A stretch of 64,000 bases of DNA from Telmatospirillum sp. J64-1 (GCF_006980715.1 NZ_SBHN01000020.1:47911-111910), one strand, 5' to 3'. Shown: positions 33,980-44,321, numbered from the stretch's first letter. The notes: a model not told the origin generated them from the sequence alone. Numbers and translations: made by a program.

Positions 33980-36691
33980 TTACGCCCCAGGCAGGGTGAA
34001 GAAGAAGGTGGCCCCTTCCCCGGGGGCCGAGTTCACCCAGATCCGGCCGCCATGGCGTTCGACGATGCGCTTGGCCACGGCCAGCCCGATGCCGCTGCCG
34101 GGATATTGGCCCGGCGGGTGCAGGCGTTGAAAGACCTGGAAGATGCGGTCGTTCTGCGCCGGGTCGATGCCGATGCCGTTATCGGCCACGGCGAAAATCC
34201 ATTGATTGCCGTCCTCCTCGCGCCGGACGCTGACCTCGATGAGGGGCGTACGGTCGGCATGGCGGTACTTCACCGCATTGCCCAGAAGATTCTGGAACAG
34301 CCGCACCAATTGCGCGGCATCGGCCATGACCGGCGGCATGTCCCCGGCCACCACCACCTGGGCCTGGCAATCGTCGATGGACACCGCCAGATTTTCCAGC
34401 GCCGCGCCCAGGGCCTCGCCCGAATCCACCGGCACCAATTCGCGCCCCCGGGTGTTGACGCGGGAATATTGCAGCAGGTCCTCGATCATCCGGGTCATGC
34501 GCTTGGCGCCGTCGGTGGCGAAGCCGATGAAGATCTCCCCGTCCCCGTCCAGCTTCCCCTTGTAGCGGCGCTCGATGAGCTGGAGATACATGTTGACCGT
34601 GCGCAGCGGCTCCTTCAGGTCATGCGAAATGGCATAGGCGAATTGCTCTAGGTCGTCGTTGGACCGTTCCAGCGCCTTGTTCTTGCCTTCCAGCTCCCGC
34701 GCCAGGCGGTGACGCTCCGTCACGTCGAAGATGATGGAATAGAGATAGGTCCGCCCGGCCACATGGATGGGTCCGGAGAAGACTTCCACATCGCGCAAGC
34801 CTCCGTCGGCCAGACGATGGATGAACTGGAATTTCTGCCTCTCCTCGCGCCGCGCCTTGTCCATCTCACTGTAGACCTGCTCGGGGCTCAGGACGGTGAT
34901 GTCGCTGATCTTCATCTGCCCGAACTGCTCGCGCGTATAGCCATAGAAATCCAGGGCCGCGTCATTGGCGTCGACGATCAGCCCGTCCGCGGGATCGACC
35001 AGCAGCTTGACCGCCTTGTTGGTCTCGAACATCTGGCGGTACAGGGCGGCGCGCTCGCTGGCCGCCGCCTCGGCCTGCCGACGCTCGGTGATATCAGTGA
35101 CGAAGGCGAAGGAGAACAACACCTCTCCCGTCTCGCTCCAGCGCGTGGTGGCGTTGACGGAGACAGGCACCGTATGGCCGTCGGTGTGAAGCAGCAGCAA
35201 CTCATAGGAGCGGTGATTGGTCCTGGGGACCTTCTCCAGCTGTTCCTGAAAATGGGGCAGGCATTCGGGCAGGATGAAGTCATGGGCGCGCTTGCCCAGG
35301 ATGTCCTCACGCTCCCGCCCGATCATCCGGCATATGGCACCATTGCAGTCCAGGATTTCCCCGGTTTTCGGGTCGAGGGCGCAATAGCCTTCCAGCGTCG
35401 AATCAATGACGTCGCGGAACAGGCTTTCGCTCTGGCGCAAGGCGTCGCCGATGCGCTTGGTTTCGGTGATGTCCTCTTCCACCGCCACATATTCGGTGAC
35501 CTCGCCGGACTCGTCCCTGACCGGAGAGATGGTGGCCCGCACCCAGAACAGGGAGCCATCCTTGCGCCGGTTGCACAACTCGCCGCGCCAGACGCCGTCG
35601 GCGGCCAGTTCGCGCCACAGGGAGGCATAGGTCTCCTCGGGCGTGGCACCGGATTTCAGCAGACGGGGATTCCGGCCCAGCACCTCGTCCCGGCGCCAGC
35701 CGGTGACCTGTTCGAAGGCGGCATTGACGAATTTCAGGCAGCCCTGCCGATCCGTGATCAGCACCATGGCCGCGCCCTGGTCGATCGCCCGGTGCAGGAT
35801 GGTCAGGCGGTCCTCGGCCTCTCCGAGGCTGCGGGTGCGCTCCTGCAGGGCATGTTCCAGCAGGCGCACATAGCCCTGTTCCACATCGGTCAGGATATCG
35901 GCCAGCGAAAGGACATGGGTCAGCGCCCCGGCCTCGTCCGTCACCGCCAGATGACGCAGGCCGCGGGCCTCCATCATCTCGCGCGCCTGTACCAGGGGAG
36001 CGGACGCGGCGATACACAGCAGGGGGCGGCTGACGACTTCGCCCGCCAATGCGTCGTTGCGGCGCTGGGCCACCAGACGGACCATGTCCCGCTCGGTGAC
36101 GATGCCGACCGGCTCGCCCTCCCTGATGATGATGGCGGCCTCGCATTTGGCCTCGGCCAGGGCTTCGGCCAGCTTTCCGACATTGGTCCCGGCCTCGACC
36201 TTCAGCGGCACCATCGTCGCCACGTCGCCGACTTCGCGCAGGGCGAAATAGGCCTCCACGCCCAGGCGCATGGCGACATCATTGCGCGTGACCATGCCCA
36301 GGATGGCCCCGTCCGGCGCCGTCACCAGCAGATGGCGCCGACCGGACTTGCGGAAAAGCTCGGCCACCTCCTCGACGGTGCGCCCGGCATCGACGGAGTC
36401 CAGGGGGCGGCTCATCACCTCGCTGATGGGCCGCTCGAAGCCCTTGCCGTTATCGAAGTCGGCTCTGAGTGCGTCGCGTTCGGTCCAGATGCCCAAAGGC
36501 TGCCCGTCCTCCATCACGATAATGGAGGAACAGGCAGCCTCGACCATCCGGGCGGCGGCTTCGGCCAGAGGAAGCGACGGGGAACAGGTCAGCAGGTCGC
36601 GGCGGGCGATGGTGCCGACGGATTGATGCCGGCCCCAGAACAGATTCGTCCATTCCGCCATTCCCTCCAGCTTGTCCTTCAGCGCGACCAT
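33980..36691 (-). CDS. CBS-PAS sensor histidine kinase (soluble)
   Basis: A 903-residue cytoplasmic kinase without membrane helices. N-terminal part: four CBS motifs in two pairs (for example [59 protein letters not shown]). Then three PAS domains, between about 310 and 680, then HisKA with [20 protein letters not shown] and HATPase ([37 protein letters not shown]). CBS domains usually bind adenine nucleotides, so it may couple energy state to signalling. Start 36691 follows a long GGGGGAAGGGG site. No cognate regulator is adjacent. Confidence 0.88.
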   Translation of the reverse strand: MVALKDKLEGMAEWTNLFWGRHQSVGTIARRDLLTCSPSLPLAEAAARMVEAACSSIIVMEDGQPLGIWTERDALRADFDNGKGFERPISEVMSRPLDSVDAGRTVEEVAELFRKSGRRHLLVTAPDGAILGMVTRNDVAMRLGVEAYFALREVGDVATMVPLKVEAGTNVGKLAEALAEAKCEAAIIIREGEPVGIVTERDMVRLVAQRRNDALAGEVVSRPLLCIAASAPLVQAREMMEARGLRHLAVTDEAGALTHVLSLADILTDVEQGYVRLLEHALQERTRSLGEAEDRLTILHRAIDQGAAMVLITDRQGCLKFVNAAFEQVTGWRRDEVLGRNPRLLKSGATPEETYASLWRELAADGVWRGELCNRRKDGSLFWVRATISPVRDESGEVTEYVAVEEDITETKRIGDALRQSESLFRDVIDSTLEGYCALDPKTGEILDCNGAICRMIGREREDILGKRAHDFILPECLPHFQEQLEKVPRTNHRSYELLLLHTDGHTVPVSVNATTRWSETGEVLFSFAFVTDITERRQAEAAASERAALYRQMFETNKAVKLLVDPADGLIVDANDAALDFYGYTREQFGQMKISDITVLSPEQVYSEMDKARREERQKFQFIHRLADGGLRDVEVFSGPIHVAGRTYLYSIIFDVTERHRLARELEGKNKALERSNDDLEQFAYAISHDLKEPLRTVNMYLQLIERRYKGKLDGDGEIFIGFATDGAKRMTRMIEDLLQYSRVNTRGRELVPVDSGEALGAALENLAVSIDDCQAQVVVAGDMPPVMADAAQLVRLFQNLLGNAVKYRHADRTPLIEVSVRREEDGNQWIFAVADNGIGIDPAQNDRIFQVFQRLHPPGQYPGSGIGLAVAKRIVERHGGRIWVNSAPGEGATFFFTLPGA

Positions 36692-36729
36692 CCCCTTCCC
36701 CCTTCCGCCCCGGACTGCGGATCCATGAG

Positions 36730-36977
36730 GCATTTTGACATTCCCGCCGCCCGGACGACAGAACAAAGCGGAGGGAGCGGCCGCCTGGAACGGGCCAGGC
36801 GGCGTAGCCTTCCCGCCACATCTCCAGCCCGGCCATCTGCGCGGCTTCCTCGGCGGCGAATGCGCGCGCCATGACGGTGATTTCCGGCTCCGGATGGCCG
36901 ATCAGACCGGCATAGAATTCCTGGCTACGGCGTTCACCAGCCAGGGCCAGTTCCAGGGCCTCGGCCCCCCCACTCAT
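36730..36977 (-). pseudogene. fragment of a ferritin-like/rubrerythrin protein
   Basis: From ATG 36977 the frame reads ALELALAGERRSQEFYAGLI then PEITVMARAFAAEEAAQMAG, with the EXXXE-type helix spacing of rubrerythrin-like ferritins (Glu and Gln at metal-site-like positions). The normal domain is about 140 residues with four helices; only one or two helices are present before the frame runs into meaningless sequence and overlaps the CBS-PAS kinase start. It is probably a truncated remnant, with the downstream part lost. The next gene upstream is the lipoprotein at 37064. Confidence 0.45.
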
Positions 36978-37063
36978 GCCGTCGGCGCCTATTCCCGTAG
37001 GAAGACTAGGGGCACTCTAGCGTTATGGCGCGGCAGGGGAAAGCCCCTTCGCGCGCGGCGGAA

Positions 37064-37312
37064 TCATTCGGTGTGTTGCAGGGTGATGGTGTCACCGGCG
37101 ATGACGAAGACCAGGCGGCCGTCGCGGGCGTCGTAGATCCAGCGTTCCAGGGGCCCGAACTTGTCGATGCCGTCGGGCTCGCCCAGGCTCTGGCGCAATT
37201 GCGCCTTGGTCGTCACGGCGTCCGACTTGCTGATCAGATCGGCCTTGCTGGGCTGACAGGCGGGAATCAGGGCCGCCAGGAGAAGCGGCAGGGCCAAACG
37301 AGACAGACGCAT
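37064..37312 (-). CDS. small SmpA/BamE-like lipoprotein
   Basis: An 82-residue lipoprotein. The signal MRLSRLALPLLLAALIPAC ends in a lipobox with Cys19. The mature part contains KAQLRQSLGEPDGIDKFGPL and ERWIYDARDGRLVFVIAGDT, like the SmpA/BamE repeat of small outer-membrane lipoproteins. The function is unknown. An upstream in-frame extension to 37471 passes the signal peptide and is not supported. Confidence 0.75.
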   Translation of the reverse strand: MRLSRLALPLLLAALIPACQPSKADLISKSDAVTTKAQLRQSLGEPDGIDKFGPLERWIYDARDGRLVFVIAGDTITLQHTE

Positions 37313-37562
37313 CTTTTCACAATCCACCCGGACAAAAGGGGCGCCACCATAGCCCCCCGCTCCCTTCATCTCAATCCCGCCCGGAAGACGCGCCGCTTTC
37401 GCCCCTTTGAGAAGGGGCGAAATCGAAAGGATTAGCGCGCACTCGCGTGCCCCCCTCCTCCTGCGCCGCAACTCCCCCTCTGCACAATGGAAATCTCCAA
37501 TCGGTGCTCGAACCTAAAGGGGAAGCCCGCTGTTGAAGCAGCAGAACTACCAGGAGCCTCTC

Positions 37563-38681
37563 ATGCCCCGGCAGATCCTCATAACCGGCGGAGCCGGCTT
37601 CATCGGTTCCCATCTTTGCGACCAGTTGCTCGGCGCCGGGAACCGTGTCCGCATTCTCGACAGCCTGTCCGCCCAAGTCCATGGCACAGATGGGGCGCGG
37701 CCCGAATACCTGTCGCCCGATGCCGAACTCGTCCATGGGGATGTCCGCGATCCCGAAGTGGTGCGCAAGGCGCTGGAGGGAGTAGACGCCGTCTATCATT
37801 TCGCCGCCATGGTCGGGGTCGGCCAAAGCATGTACCGGGTCAACGATTATGTCTCCGTCAACGACCTCGGCACGGCGACCCTGCTTCAGGCCTTGATCGA
37901 ACGCCCGGTGGAGCGTCTGGTCGTCGCTTCCTCCATGAGCATCTACGGCGAAGGCCTGTATCGCGACGCCGACGGCCGCATGGTCGAGACGGCCGAGCGC
38001 GACGTCGACGCCGTCAAGCGCGGCGAATGGGAATTGCTCGACGCCCAGGGCCGGATGCTGATGCCCGTTCCCACGCCCGAGAGCAAGCGCCCCGCGCTGG
38101 CCTCGGTCTATGCCCTGTCGAAATACGTGCAGGAACGCATGTGCCTGATGGTCGGCCAGGCCTACGGCATCGGCACCACCGCCCTGCGTTTCTTCAACGC
38201 CTATGGCACCCGTCAAGCGCTGTCCAATCCCTATACCGGCGTGCTGGCGATCTTTGCCGCCCGGCTGCTGAACGGCAATCCGCCCATGATCTTCGAAGAC
38301 GGCCACCAGCGCCGTGATTTCGTTCATGTTTCGGATGTGGCCCGCGCCTGCCGCATGGTCCTGGACAAACCCGAAGCCATCGGCCGGGTCTTCAATGTCG
38401 GCAGCGGACAGAGCCGCAGCGTCACCGAGGTGGCCGCCTTGCTCGCCCGTTCCATGGGCAAGAACGACATCCAGCCCCAGGTCAACAGCCGCTACCGCGT
38501 CGGCGACATCCGCCATTGCTTCGCCGACATGACCCTGGCCCGCGAAGTGCTGGGCTTCGAGGCGGAAATCGCCATCGAGGACGGCCTTGCCGAACTGGTG
38601 GAATGGCTGTCCGAGCAGCCTGCCATCGACCGGGTGGACGCCGCGACGCGGGAACTGACGAGCCGAGGATTGGTGGCCTGA
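37563..38681 (+). CDS. NAD-dependent nucleotide-sugar epimerase/dehydratase (cassette gene 1)
   Basis: A 372-residue extended SDR. It has the Rossmann motif ILITGGAGFIGSHLCDQ at residues 5-20, the catalytic VVASSMSIYGEGL segment, and YALSKYVQ with Tyr-x-x-x-Lys. It resembles the WbiB/dTDP-rhamnose epimerase-like group, which changes sugars bound to nucleotides. It is the first gene of a same-strand cassette: GH-epimerase, radical SAM, glycosyltransferases and methyltransferase. The start follows CAGGAGCC. Its stop overlaps the next start (TGATG). Confidence 0.88.
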   Translation: MPRQILITGGAGFIGSHLCDQLLGAGNRVRILDSLSAQVHGTDGARPEYLSPDAELVHGDVRDPEVVRKALEGVDAVYHFAAMVGVGQSMYRVNDYVSVNDLGTATLLQALIERPVERLVVASSMSIYGEGLYRDADGRMVETAERDVDAVKRGEWELLDAQGRMLMPVPTPESKRPALASVYALSKYVQERMCLMVGQAYGIGTTALRFFNAYGTRQALSNPYTGVLAIFAARLLNGNPPMIFEDGHQRRDFVHVSDVARACRMVLDKPEAIGRVFNVGSGQSRSVTEVAALLARSMGKNDIQPQVNSRYRVGDIRHCFADMTLAREVLGFEAEIAIEDGLAELVEWLSEQPAIDRVDAATRELTSRGLVA

Positions 38682-40726
38682 TGACCGATCGCATCCAGAA
38701 GTTCTCCCCCCTTTCTCCCTCCTCCCCTTCCTCTTCCTCGGGCCTGCCCGCCGGCATGGGCATCGTCGAATGGCTGCGTCCCGGCGAGTTCGAGCGCACA
38801 GAACGGGTCATCGAACAGATGAAGCGCATGGGCGTGCAACGCCTGCGCACCGCCATCTCCTGGGCGGAATATCACGCCGAGAACGGACAGCTCTGGTACG
38901 ACTGGCTGCTGCCCAAGCTATCGCGCGAATTCGACCTGCTGCCCTGCGTCACCTACACGCCGCCATCGCTGGGGATCGAACCGAAATCGCCCTCGCCGCC
39001 GCGCGTGCTGAAGGATTACGCCGATTTCATCGACACCCTCATCACCCGCCACGGCCAGCATTTCGAATACATCCAGCTGTGGAACGAGCCCAACAACCTG
39101 AACGATTGGGACTGGATGATGGACCCCGGCTGGCATCTCTTCGCCGAGATGGTCGGTGGCGCCGCCTATTGGGTCCAGCAGCGCGGCAAGAAGACCGTGC
39201 TGGCCGGCATGTGCCCGCCCGATCCCAACTGGCTGGACACCATGTGCAGCCATGGCGTGCTGGAATATATCGACGCCGTCGCCCTGCACGGTTTCCCCGG
39301 TACTTGGCAGGCGGTCTGGCCCGGCTGGCCGAACGTGATCGCCCAGGCCCGGGAGGTGTTGAACGGGCACGGCCATGATCCGGAAATCTGGATCACCGAG
39401 GTCGGCTATTCCACTTGGCGCTGCGACGAAGCCAAGCAGGTCGAACATTTCCTGACCGCCGCCGAGGCCCCGGCCGAGCGCGTCTACTGGTATGGCTGGC
39501 AGGACCTGGACCCCTCCATCGCCAGCCAGGAGGGCTTTCATTTCGACGAGCGTCACTACCATCTCGGCCTGGTGCGCTCCGACGGCTCGCCCAAGCTGCT
39601 CTGCCGCCTGCTCGAAGAAGGCGGCATCGAGCGGGCGCGCGACGTCATCGGCCTCAGCGCACCGGCCATCGCCGCCAGCCCCGACAAGCGCCCGGTGCTG
39701 ATCACCGGCGGTGCGGGCTTCGTCGGCAGCAATCTTGCCGACCGCATCGCCGCCGAGGGGCGCAAGGTGCTGATCTTCGACAATCTCAGCCGCGCCGGAG
39801 TGGAAGAGAACCTAGCCTGGCTGCGCCATCGCCATGGCGAGCGCATCACCGCCATGCTGGGCGACACCCGCGACGCCCATGCCTTGCGCGATGCCGTGTC
39901 CTGCTGCGCCCAGGTCTATCACTTCGCCGCCCAGGTCGCGGTGACCACCAGCGTCACCGATCCGGTGACCGATTTCGAGATCAACCTGCGCGGCACGCTG
40001 AACCTGCTGGAGGCCATCCGCGCCCAGCCCGCGCCGCCGCCGCTGGTCTTCGCCTCGACCAACAAGGTCTACGGCAAGCTGGGCGACTTGCAACTGAAAG
40101 AAAGAAAAACCCGCTACGAGCCGGTGGACCCGGCGCTCGCTCATGGCGTGGACGAAAGCCAGCCCCTCGACCTCTACAGCCCCTATGGCTGCTCGAAGGG
40201 CGGGGCCGACCAATATGTGCTGGATTATGCCCGCATCTACGGCCTGCAAGCCTGCGTCTTCCGCATGAGCTGCCTCTACGGCCCGCGCCAGTTCGGCACC
40301 GAGGACCAGGGCTGGGTCGCCCATTTCCTGATCTCGGCCCGCGACGGCAAGCCGATCACCATCTTCGGCGACGGCAAGCAGGTGCGCGACGTGCTGTTCG
40401 TCGAGGACGTGGTCGAGGCCTTCCTGACCGCCCAGGCCAAGATGCCCAAGCTGGCGGGCCAGGCCTTCAACATCGGCGGCGGCCCGGCCAATGCCCTGTC
40501 GCTGCTGGAACTGATCGCCATGATCGGGCGGATGAACGGCCGTCGCCCCGAACTGAGTTTCGGCGACTGGCGGCCGGGCGATCAGCTCTACTACGTCTCC
40601 GACACCCGCCGCTTCTCCAGCCTGACCGGCTGGACCCCGAAGGTCGATGCCGCCACCGGCGTGGCGCGCCTGAACCAATGGCTGGCCGAAAGGCAAGCCG
40701 TCCATGCCCACGCCGTCGCTCAATAA
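38681..40726 (+). CDS. glycoside hydrolase-like domain fused to nucleotide-sugar epimerase (cassette gene 2)
   Basis: A 681-residue fusion. Residues about 25-330 look like a TIM-barrel glycosidase of the clan A type: WNEPNN near 134-139 gives the acid/base Glu and WITEVGYSTWR near 238-248 the nucleophile Glu. From about 336 onward is a complete SDR epimerase: VLITGGAGFVGSNLADR, then VFASTNKVYGK and YGCSKGGADQY, close to the CDP-paratose epimerase type. A Pro/Ser-rich run (residues 9-20) precedes the barrel. Joining a hydrolase/transglycosidase with a sugar epimerase is unusual and suggests coupling of sugar release or chain editing to nucleotide-sugar processing. Confidence 0.85.
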   Translation: MTDRIQKFSPLSPSSPSSSSGLPAGMGIVEWLRPGEFERTERVIEQMKRMGVQRLRTAISWAEYHAENGQLWYDWLLPKLSREFDLLPCVTYTPPSLGIEPKSPSPPRVLKDYADFIDTLITRHGQHFEYIQLWNEPNNLNDWDWMMDPGWHLFAEMVGGAAYWVQQRGKKTVLAGMCPPDPNWLDTMCSHGVLEYIDAVALHGFPGTWQAVWPGWPNVIAQAREVLNGHGHDPEIWITEVGYSTWRCDEAKQVEHFLTAAEAPAERVYWYGWQDLDPSIASQEGFHFDERHYHLGLVRSDGSPKLLCRLLEEGGIERARDVIGLSAPAIAASPDKRPVLITGGAGFVGSNLADRIAAEGRKVLIFDNLSRAGVEENLAWLRHRHGERITAMLGDTRDAHALRDAVSCCAQVYHFAAQVAVTTSVTDPVTDFEINLRGTLNLLEAIRAQPAPPPLVFASTNKVYGKLGDLQLKERKTRYEPVDPALAHGVDESQPLDLYSPYGCSKGGADQYVLDYARIYGLQACVFRMSCLYGPRQFGTEDQGWVAHFLISARDGKPITIFGDGKQVRDVLFVEDVVEAFLTAQAKMPKLAGQAFNIGGGPANALSLLELIAMIGRMNGRRPELSFGDWRPGDQLYYVSDTRRFSSLTGWTPKVDAATGVARLNQWLAERQAVHAHAVAQ

Positions 40727-40735
40727 GGAGGAGAT

Positions 40736-42028
40736 GTGCGCTTCGCCCTGGTGAACCCCAACTGGACCTTCGACGGCAGCATCTATTTCGGCTGCCGCGA
40801 ACCCCATCTGCCGCTGGAGCTGGGCTACAGCAAGGCCCTGCTGGAACGCGGCGGCCACGAAGCGGTGATCATCGACGGTCATATCGAGGGCCTGGACCAG
40901 GAACAGATTCGCGCCCGCGTCCAGGCTTTCGGCCCCGACGTCACCGTCGTCACCACCGCGCCCACCTATCTGTTCTGGCGCTGCGCCCCGCCGGAACTCC
41001 GCGTGCCCCAGATGCTGCTGGAGGCCTTGCGCGGCGTCACCGGCAGCATGACGGTCGCCGTCGGCCCCCATGGCTCGACCACGCCGCGCGCCGCCCTGCG
41101 CAAGCTGGGCGTCGATGTGGTGGTGATGGGCGAATGCGAGGAAATCCTCGCCCGCCTGGCCGAGGAGGCGCCGGATAATCTGACCTCCGTCTGCTATTGG
41201 AAGAACGGCGAGCCGGTGGTCAAGGGCGGCCCCCATGCCGCCGCCTTCACCGACCTGCCCGCCCTCTCCTGGCCTGAGGAATGGGTTCGGCGCCACAGCC
41301 ACCATCATCACCGCTTCGACACCACCCCGCAGGGACCGGGGGCCGAGGTCGAGGCCTCGCGCGGCTGCCCCTATCGCTGCACCTTCTGCGCCAAGGAGAA
41401 TTACCGCGACAGATACCGCCGCCGCGACCTCGCCCTCCTGCTGGAGGAGATCGACGGGCTGAAGGCCCAGGGCGTGACCTATCTGTATTTCATCGACGAG
41501 ATCTTCCTGCCCGACCGCAAGCTGCTGGAAGCGCTGGTCGGGCGCGGCCTGCATTTCGGCATCCAGACCCGCATCGATCTGTGGAAGCCCGAGATGATCG
41601 AGCTTCTGGGCCGCGCAGGCTGCGTCTCCATCGAGGCCGGGGTGGAAAGCATCACGCCAGAGGGCCGCTCCGCGCTCGACAAGAACTGCCGCATGAGCAC
41701 CGACGAGCTGACCGAGCGCCTGGTCCTGGCCAAGCGCCACGTCCCCTTCGTCCAGGCCAATCTGATCGAGACCCCCGACGACGAGGAGGAAGAGGTGATC
41801 CGCTGGCGCGACGCCATGCGCGCGGCCGGGGTCTGGGCCAACGACCCGGTCCCGCTCTTCCCCTATCCCGGCTCGCCCGACTACCGCCTGCGCTGGGGGC
41901 TGCCCGACGATCAGGCCTGGGAGCGGGCGCTGGACTGGTATCTGGAACGCTATGTCGACTTCAGCGACATCCAGGAAGCCCGGCCCTTGCCCTTGACCGA
42001 GCTCGAATTGGCGCGGGGTGCGCAATGA
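40736..42028 (+). CDS. B12-binding-type radical SAM enzyme (cassette gene 3)
   Basis: A 430-residue radical SAM protein starting with GTG at VRFALVNPNWTFDGSIYFG. The N-terminal half resembles a cobalamin-binding domain of the Met-synthase-like type, followed by the Fe-S motif CPYRCTFC near residues 212-219. Later segments (IEAGVESITPEGRSALDKN, NLIETPDDEEEE) fit the family. Such enzymes often methylate or rearrange unactivated carbon. Its place in a sugar cassette suggests modification of the glycan or its precursor. The stop overlaps the next start (ATGA). Confidence 0.88.
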   Translation: MRFALVNPNWTFDGSIYFGCREPHLPLELGYSKALLERGGHEAVIIDGHIEGLDQEQIRARVQAFGPDVTVVTTAPTYLFWRCAPPELRVPQMLLEALRGVTGSMTVAVGPHGSTTPRAALRKLGVDVVVMGECEEILARLAEEAPDNLTSVCYWKNGEPVVKGGPHAAAFTDLPALSWPEEWVRRHSHHHHRFDTTPQGPGAEVEASRGCPYRCTFCAKENYRDRYRRRDLALLLEEIDGLKAQGVTYLYFIDEIFLPDRKLLEALVGRGLHFGIQTRIDLWKPEMIELLGRAGCVSIEAGVESITPEGRSALDKNCRMSTDELTERLVLAKRHVPFVQANLIETPDDEEEEVIRWRDAMRAAGVWANDPVPLFPYPGSPDYRLRWGLPDDQAWERALDWYLERYVDFSDIQEARPLPLTELELARGAQ

Positions 42029-43134
42029 CCATGCCGGCCCGGCATTCCACGCTGCTGATGACCGCCGATGCGGTGGGCGGCGTCTGGCATTACTGCCTGC
42101 AACTGGCCCGCTCCCTGCATCCGCGCGGTGTGCGGACGGTGCTGGCGGTGATGGGGCCCTCGCCCAGCTCCGCCCAGCGCGCCCAGGCCGCCGCCGTGCC
42201 CGGCCTGGTGCTGGAATGCGCGCCCTTTCCGCTGGAATGGATGCCCGAAGTGGGGCGGGACAGCCTGCGCGCCTCGGGCGACTGGCTGCTGGCGCTGGAG
42301 CGCCGCTACCGTCCCGACGTGGTACAGATCAACGGCTGGGCCCATGCCGCCGAGCCCTTCCAGGCCCCGGTGGTGCTGGTCGCCCATTCCTGCGTCCTGT
42401 CCTGGTGGCGCGCCGTCAAGGGCTGCGACGCCCCCGCCGACTGGCAGGCCTATGCCGACCGCCTGAGCGCCGGTTTGGCCGCCGCCACCCGCGTCGTCGC
42501 CCCGACCCAGGCCTTCCTCGACGAGATCGAGGCCGTCCACGGCCTGCCCAAGGGCGGGCGGGTCATCCATAACGGCCGCGAGCCCACGGCCTTCATCCCC
42601 GGCCCGAAGGACCCGATCATCTTCAGCGCCGGGCGCATCTGGGACGAGGCCAAGAATGTCTCGGCCCTCGACGCGGTGGCCGCCCGCCTGCCCTGGCCGG
42701 TGCTGATCGCCGGAGACACCACCGCCCCCGACGGCCGGTCGGAAGGATTCGGCGCCGCGCGCGGCTTGGGGGTCCTGGATTGCGAAGGCCTGTGCGAAGC
42801 CATGGCACGGGCCGCCATCTTCGCCCTGCCAGCCCGCTACGAGCCCTTCGGCCTCGCGGCGCTGGAAGCGGCCCTGTCGGGCTGCGCCCTGGTCCTGGGC
42901 AACATTCCAACCCTGCGCGAGCTGTGGGAGGGCTGCGCCGTCTTCGTCGATCCCGACGACCATGAGGGCTTGCAGGCCGCCTTGTCCGAGCTGACCGCCG
43001 ATCCTGTCCGGCGCGAGGATCTGGGCCAGGCCGCCCGCCTGCGGGCCACCCGTTATTCCGCCGCTCGGATGGCCGATTCCTATGCCGCCCTCTATGCCGG
43101 TCTGGGCATGTCGGTCGGCGCCCTGCATGCCTGA
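42025..43134 (+). CDS. family 4-type glycosyltransferase (cassette gene 4)
   Basis: A 369-residue GT-B glycosyltransferase. The N-terminus TADAVGGVWHYCLQLARSL is the acceptor domain start, and the C-terminal donor domain has FSAGRIWDEAKNVSALDAVA and YEPFGLAALEAALSGCALVL with the E-x7-E pattern. It transfers a sugar from a nucleotide donor; donor and acceptor are unknown. It overlaps the radical SAM gene by four bases. Confidence 0.9.
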   Translation: MTMPARHSTLLMTADAVGGVWHYCLQLARSLHPRGVRTVLAVMGPSPSSAQRAQAAAVPGLVLECAPFPLEWMPEVGRDSLRASGDWLLALERRYRPDVVQINGWAHAAEPFQAPVVLVAHSCVLSWWRAVKGCDAPADWQAYADRLSAGLAAATRVVAPTQAFLDEIEAVHGLPKGGRVIHNGREPTAFIPGPKDPIIFSAGRIWDEAKNVSALDAVAARLPWPVLIAGDTTAPDGRSEGFGAARGLGVLDCEGLCEAMARAAIFALPARYEPFGLAALEAALSGCALVLGNIPTLRELWEGCAVFVDPDDHEGLQAALSELTADPVRREDLGQAARLRATRYSAARMADSYAALYAGLGMSVGALHA

Positions 43135-43192
43135 TCCCCGAGCCCCGGGCATGGCCCCGCTCGATCAATCCTCCCGTGCGAATAGGAGCATC

Positions 43193-44314
43193 ATGCGCTT
43201 CGTCCTGTTCTATCACTCGCTTCTATCCGACTGGAATCACGGCAACGCCCATTTCCTGCGCGGTGTCGTGCGGGAAATGAAGACCCGCGGCCACGAGGTC
43301 CGGGTACTGGAACCCAAGGGCGGCTGGAGCCGCGCCAACCTGCTGGCCGACCAGGGGATGGGCGTGCTGCGCGAAATCGCCAGCGCCCTGCCCGACCTGA
43401 CCTCCCTGGAATACGACCTGGAGACCCTGGACCTGGACCAGGCCACCGACGGCGCCGACGTGGTGATCGTCCATGAATGGAACGACCCGGCCCTGGTCGC
43501 CCGGCTGTCTTCCATGCGCAAGGGCGGCGCCCGCTTCCGCCTGCTGTTCCACGACACCCACCACCGGGCCGTCAGCGAGCGCGAGACGATGGCCCGCTAC
43601 GACCTGTCGGGCTTCGACGGCGTGCTGGCCTTCGGCAATGTGATCCGCGACATCTATCTGCACGAAGGCTGGACCCAGCGCGCCTGGACCTGGCATGAAG
43701 CCGCCGACACCACCCTGTTCCGCCCCCATGCCGCCACCCACAAGGCAGGCGATCTGGTGTGGATCGGCAATTGGGGCGATGGCGAACGCAGCGCCGAACT
43801 GGGGGAATTCCTGCTGCGCCCGGTCAGCCATCTCGGCCTGAAGGCGCGCGTCCATGGCGTACGCTATCCCGAGGAAGGGCTGAAGGCCCTGGCGGAGGCC
43901 GGGATCGATTATGCCGGCTGGCTGCCCAATCACCGCGTCCCCGCCACCTTCGCCCATTACCGCGTCACCGTCCATGTGCCGCGCCGCTATTACGCCACCA
44001 CCCTGCCCGGCATTCCCACCATCCGCGTCTTCGAGGCCCTGGCCTGCGGCATTCCGCTGATCTCGGCCCCCTGGGAGGATGCGGAAAACCTGTTCACGCC
44101 GGGCGAGGATTACCTGGTCGCCAAGACCGGCCTGCAGATGCAGCGCCATCTGCGCGACGTCCTCAACGACCGCGCCCTGGCCGATCATCTGGTCCGCCAC
44201 GGCCTGGAAACCATCCGCGATCGCCATAGCTGCGGCCATCGCGTCGAACAGCTTCTCGCCATCTGCCGCGCCCTCGGCGCCGGGCAGACACGCGCCGTCG
44301 CCGCCGGGGAGTAA
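43193..44314 (+). CDS. CgeB-like glycosyltransferase (cassette gene 5)
   Basis: A 373-residue glycosyltransferase-like protein of the CgeB (DUF3880-related) group: VLFYHSLLSDWNHGNAHFLR at the start and AHYRVTVHVPRRYYATTLPG, IRVFEALACGIPLISAPWED near the C-terminus. An AGGAG site precedes ATG 43193. It is the first of three CgeB-like neighbours, which share the same order of motifs and are probably ancient paralogs. Confidence 0.85.
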   Translation: MRFVLFYHSLLSDWNHGNAHFLRGVVREMKTRGHEVRVLEPKGGWSRANLLADQGMGVLREIASALPDLTSLEYDLETLDLDQATDGADVVIVHEWNDPALVARLSSMRKGGARFRLLFHDTHHRAVSERETMARYDLSGFDGVLAFGNVIRDIYLHEGWTQRAWTWHEAADTTLFRPHAATHKAGDLVWIGNWGDGERSAELGEFLLRPVSHLGLKARVHGVRYPEEGLKALAEAGIDYAGWLPNHRVPATFAHYRVTVHVPRRYYATTLPGIPTIRVFEALACGIPLISAPWEDAENLFTPGEDYLVAKTGLQMQRHLRDVLNDRALADHLVRHGLETIRDRHSCGHRVEQLLAICRALGAGQTRAVAAGE

Positions 44315-44321
44315 ACCTGCC

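Noticed and set aside
39812..42025. 737-residue frame opposite the fusion and radical SAM genes
   Set aside because: Shadow frame; both sense genes have intact catalytic motifs and codon-phase GC pattern.
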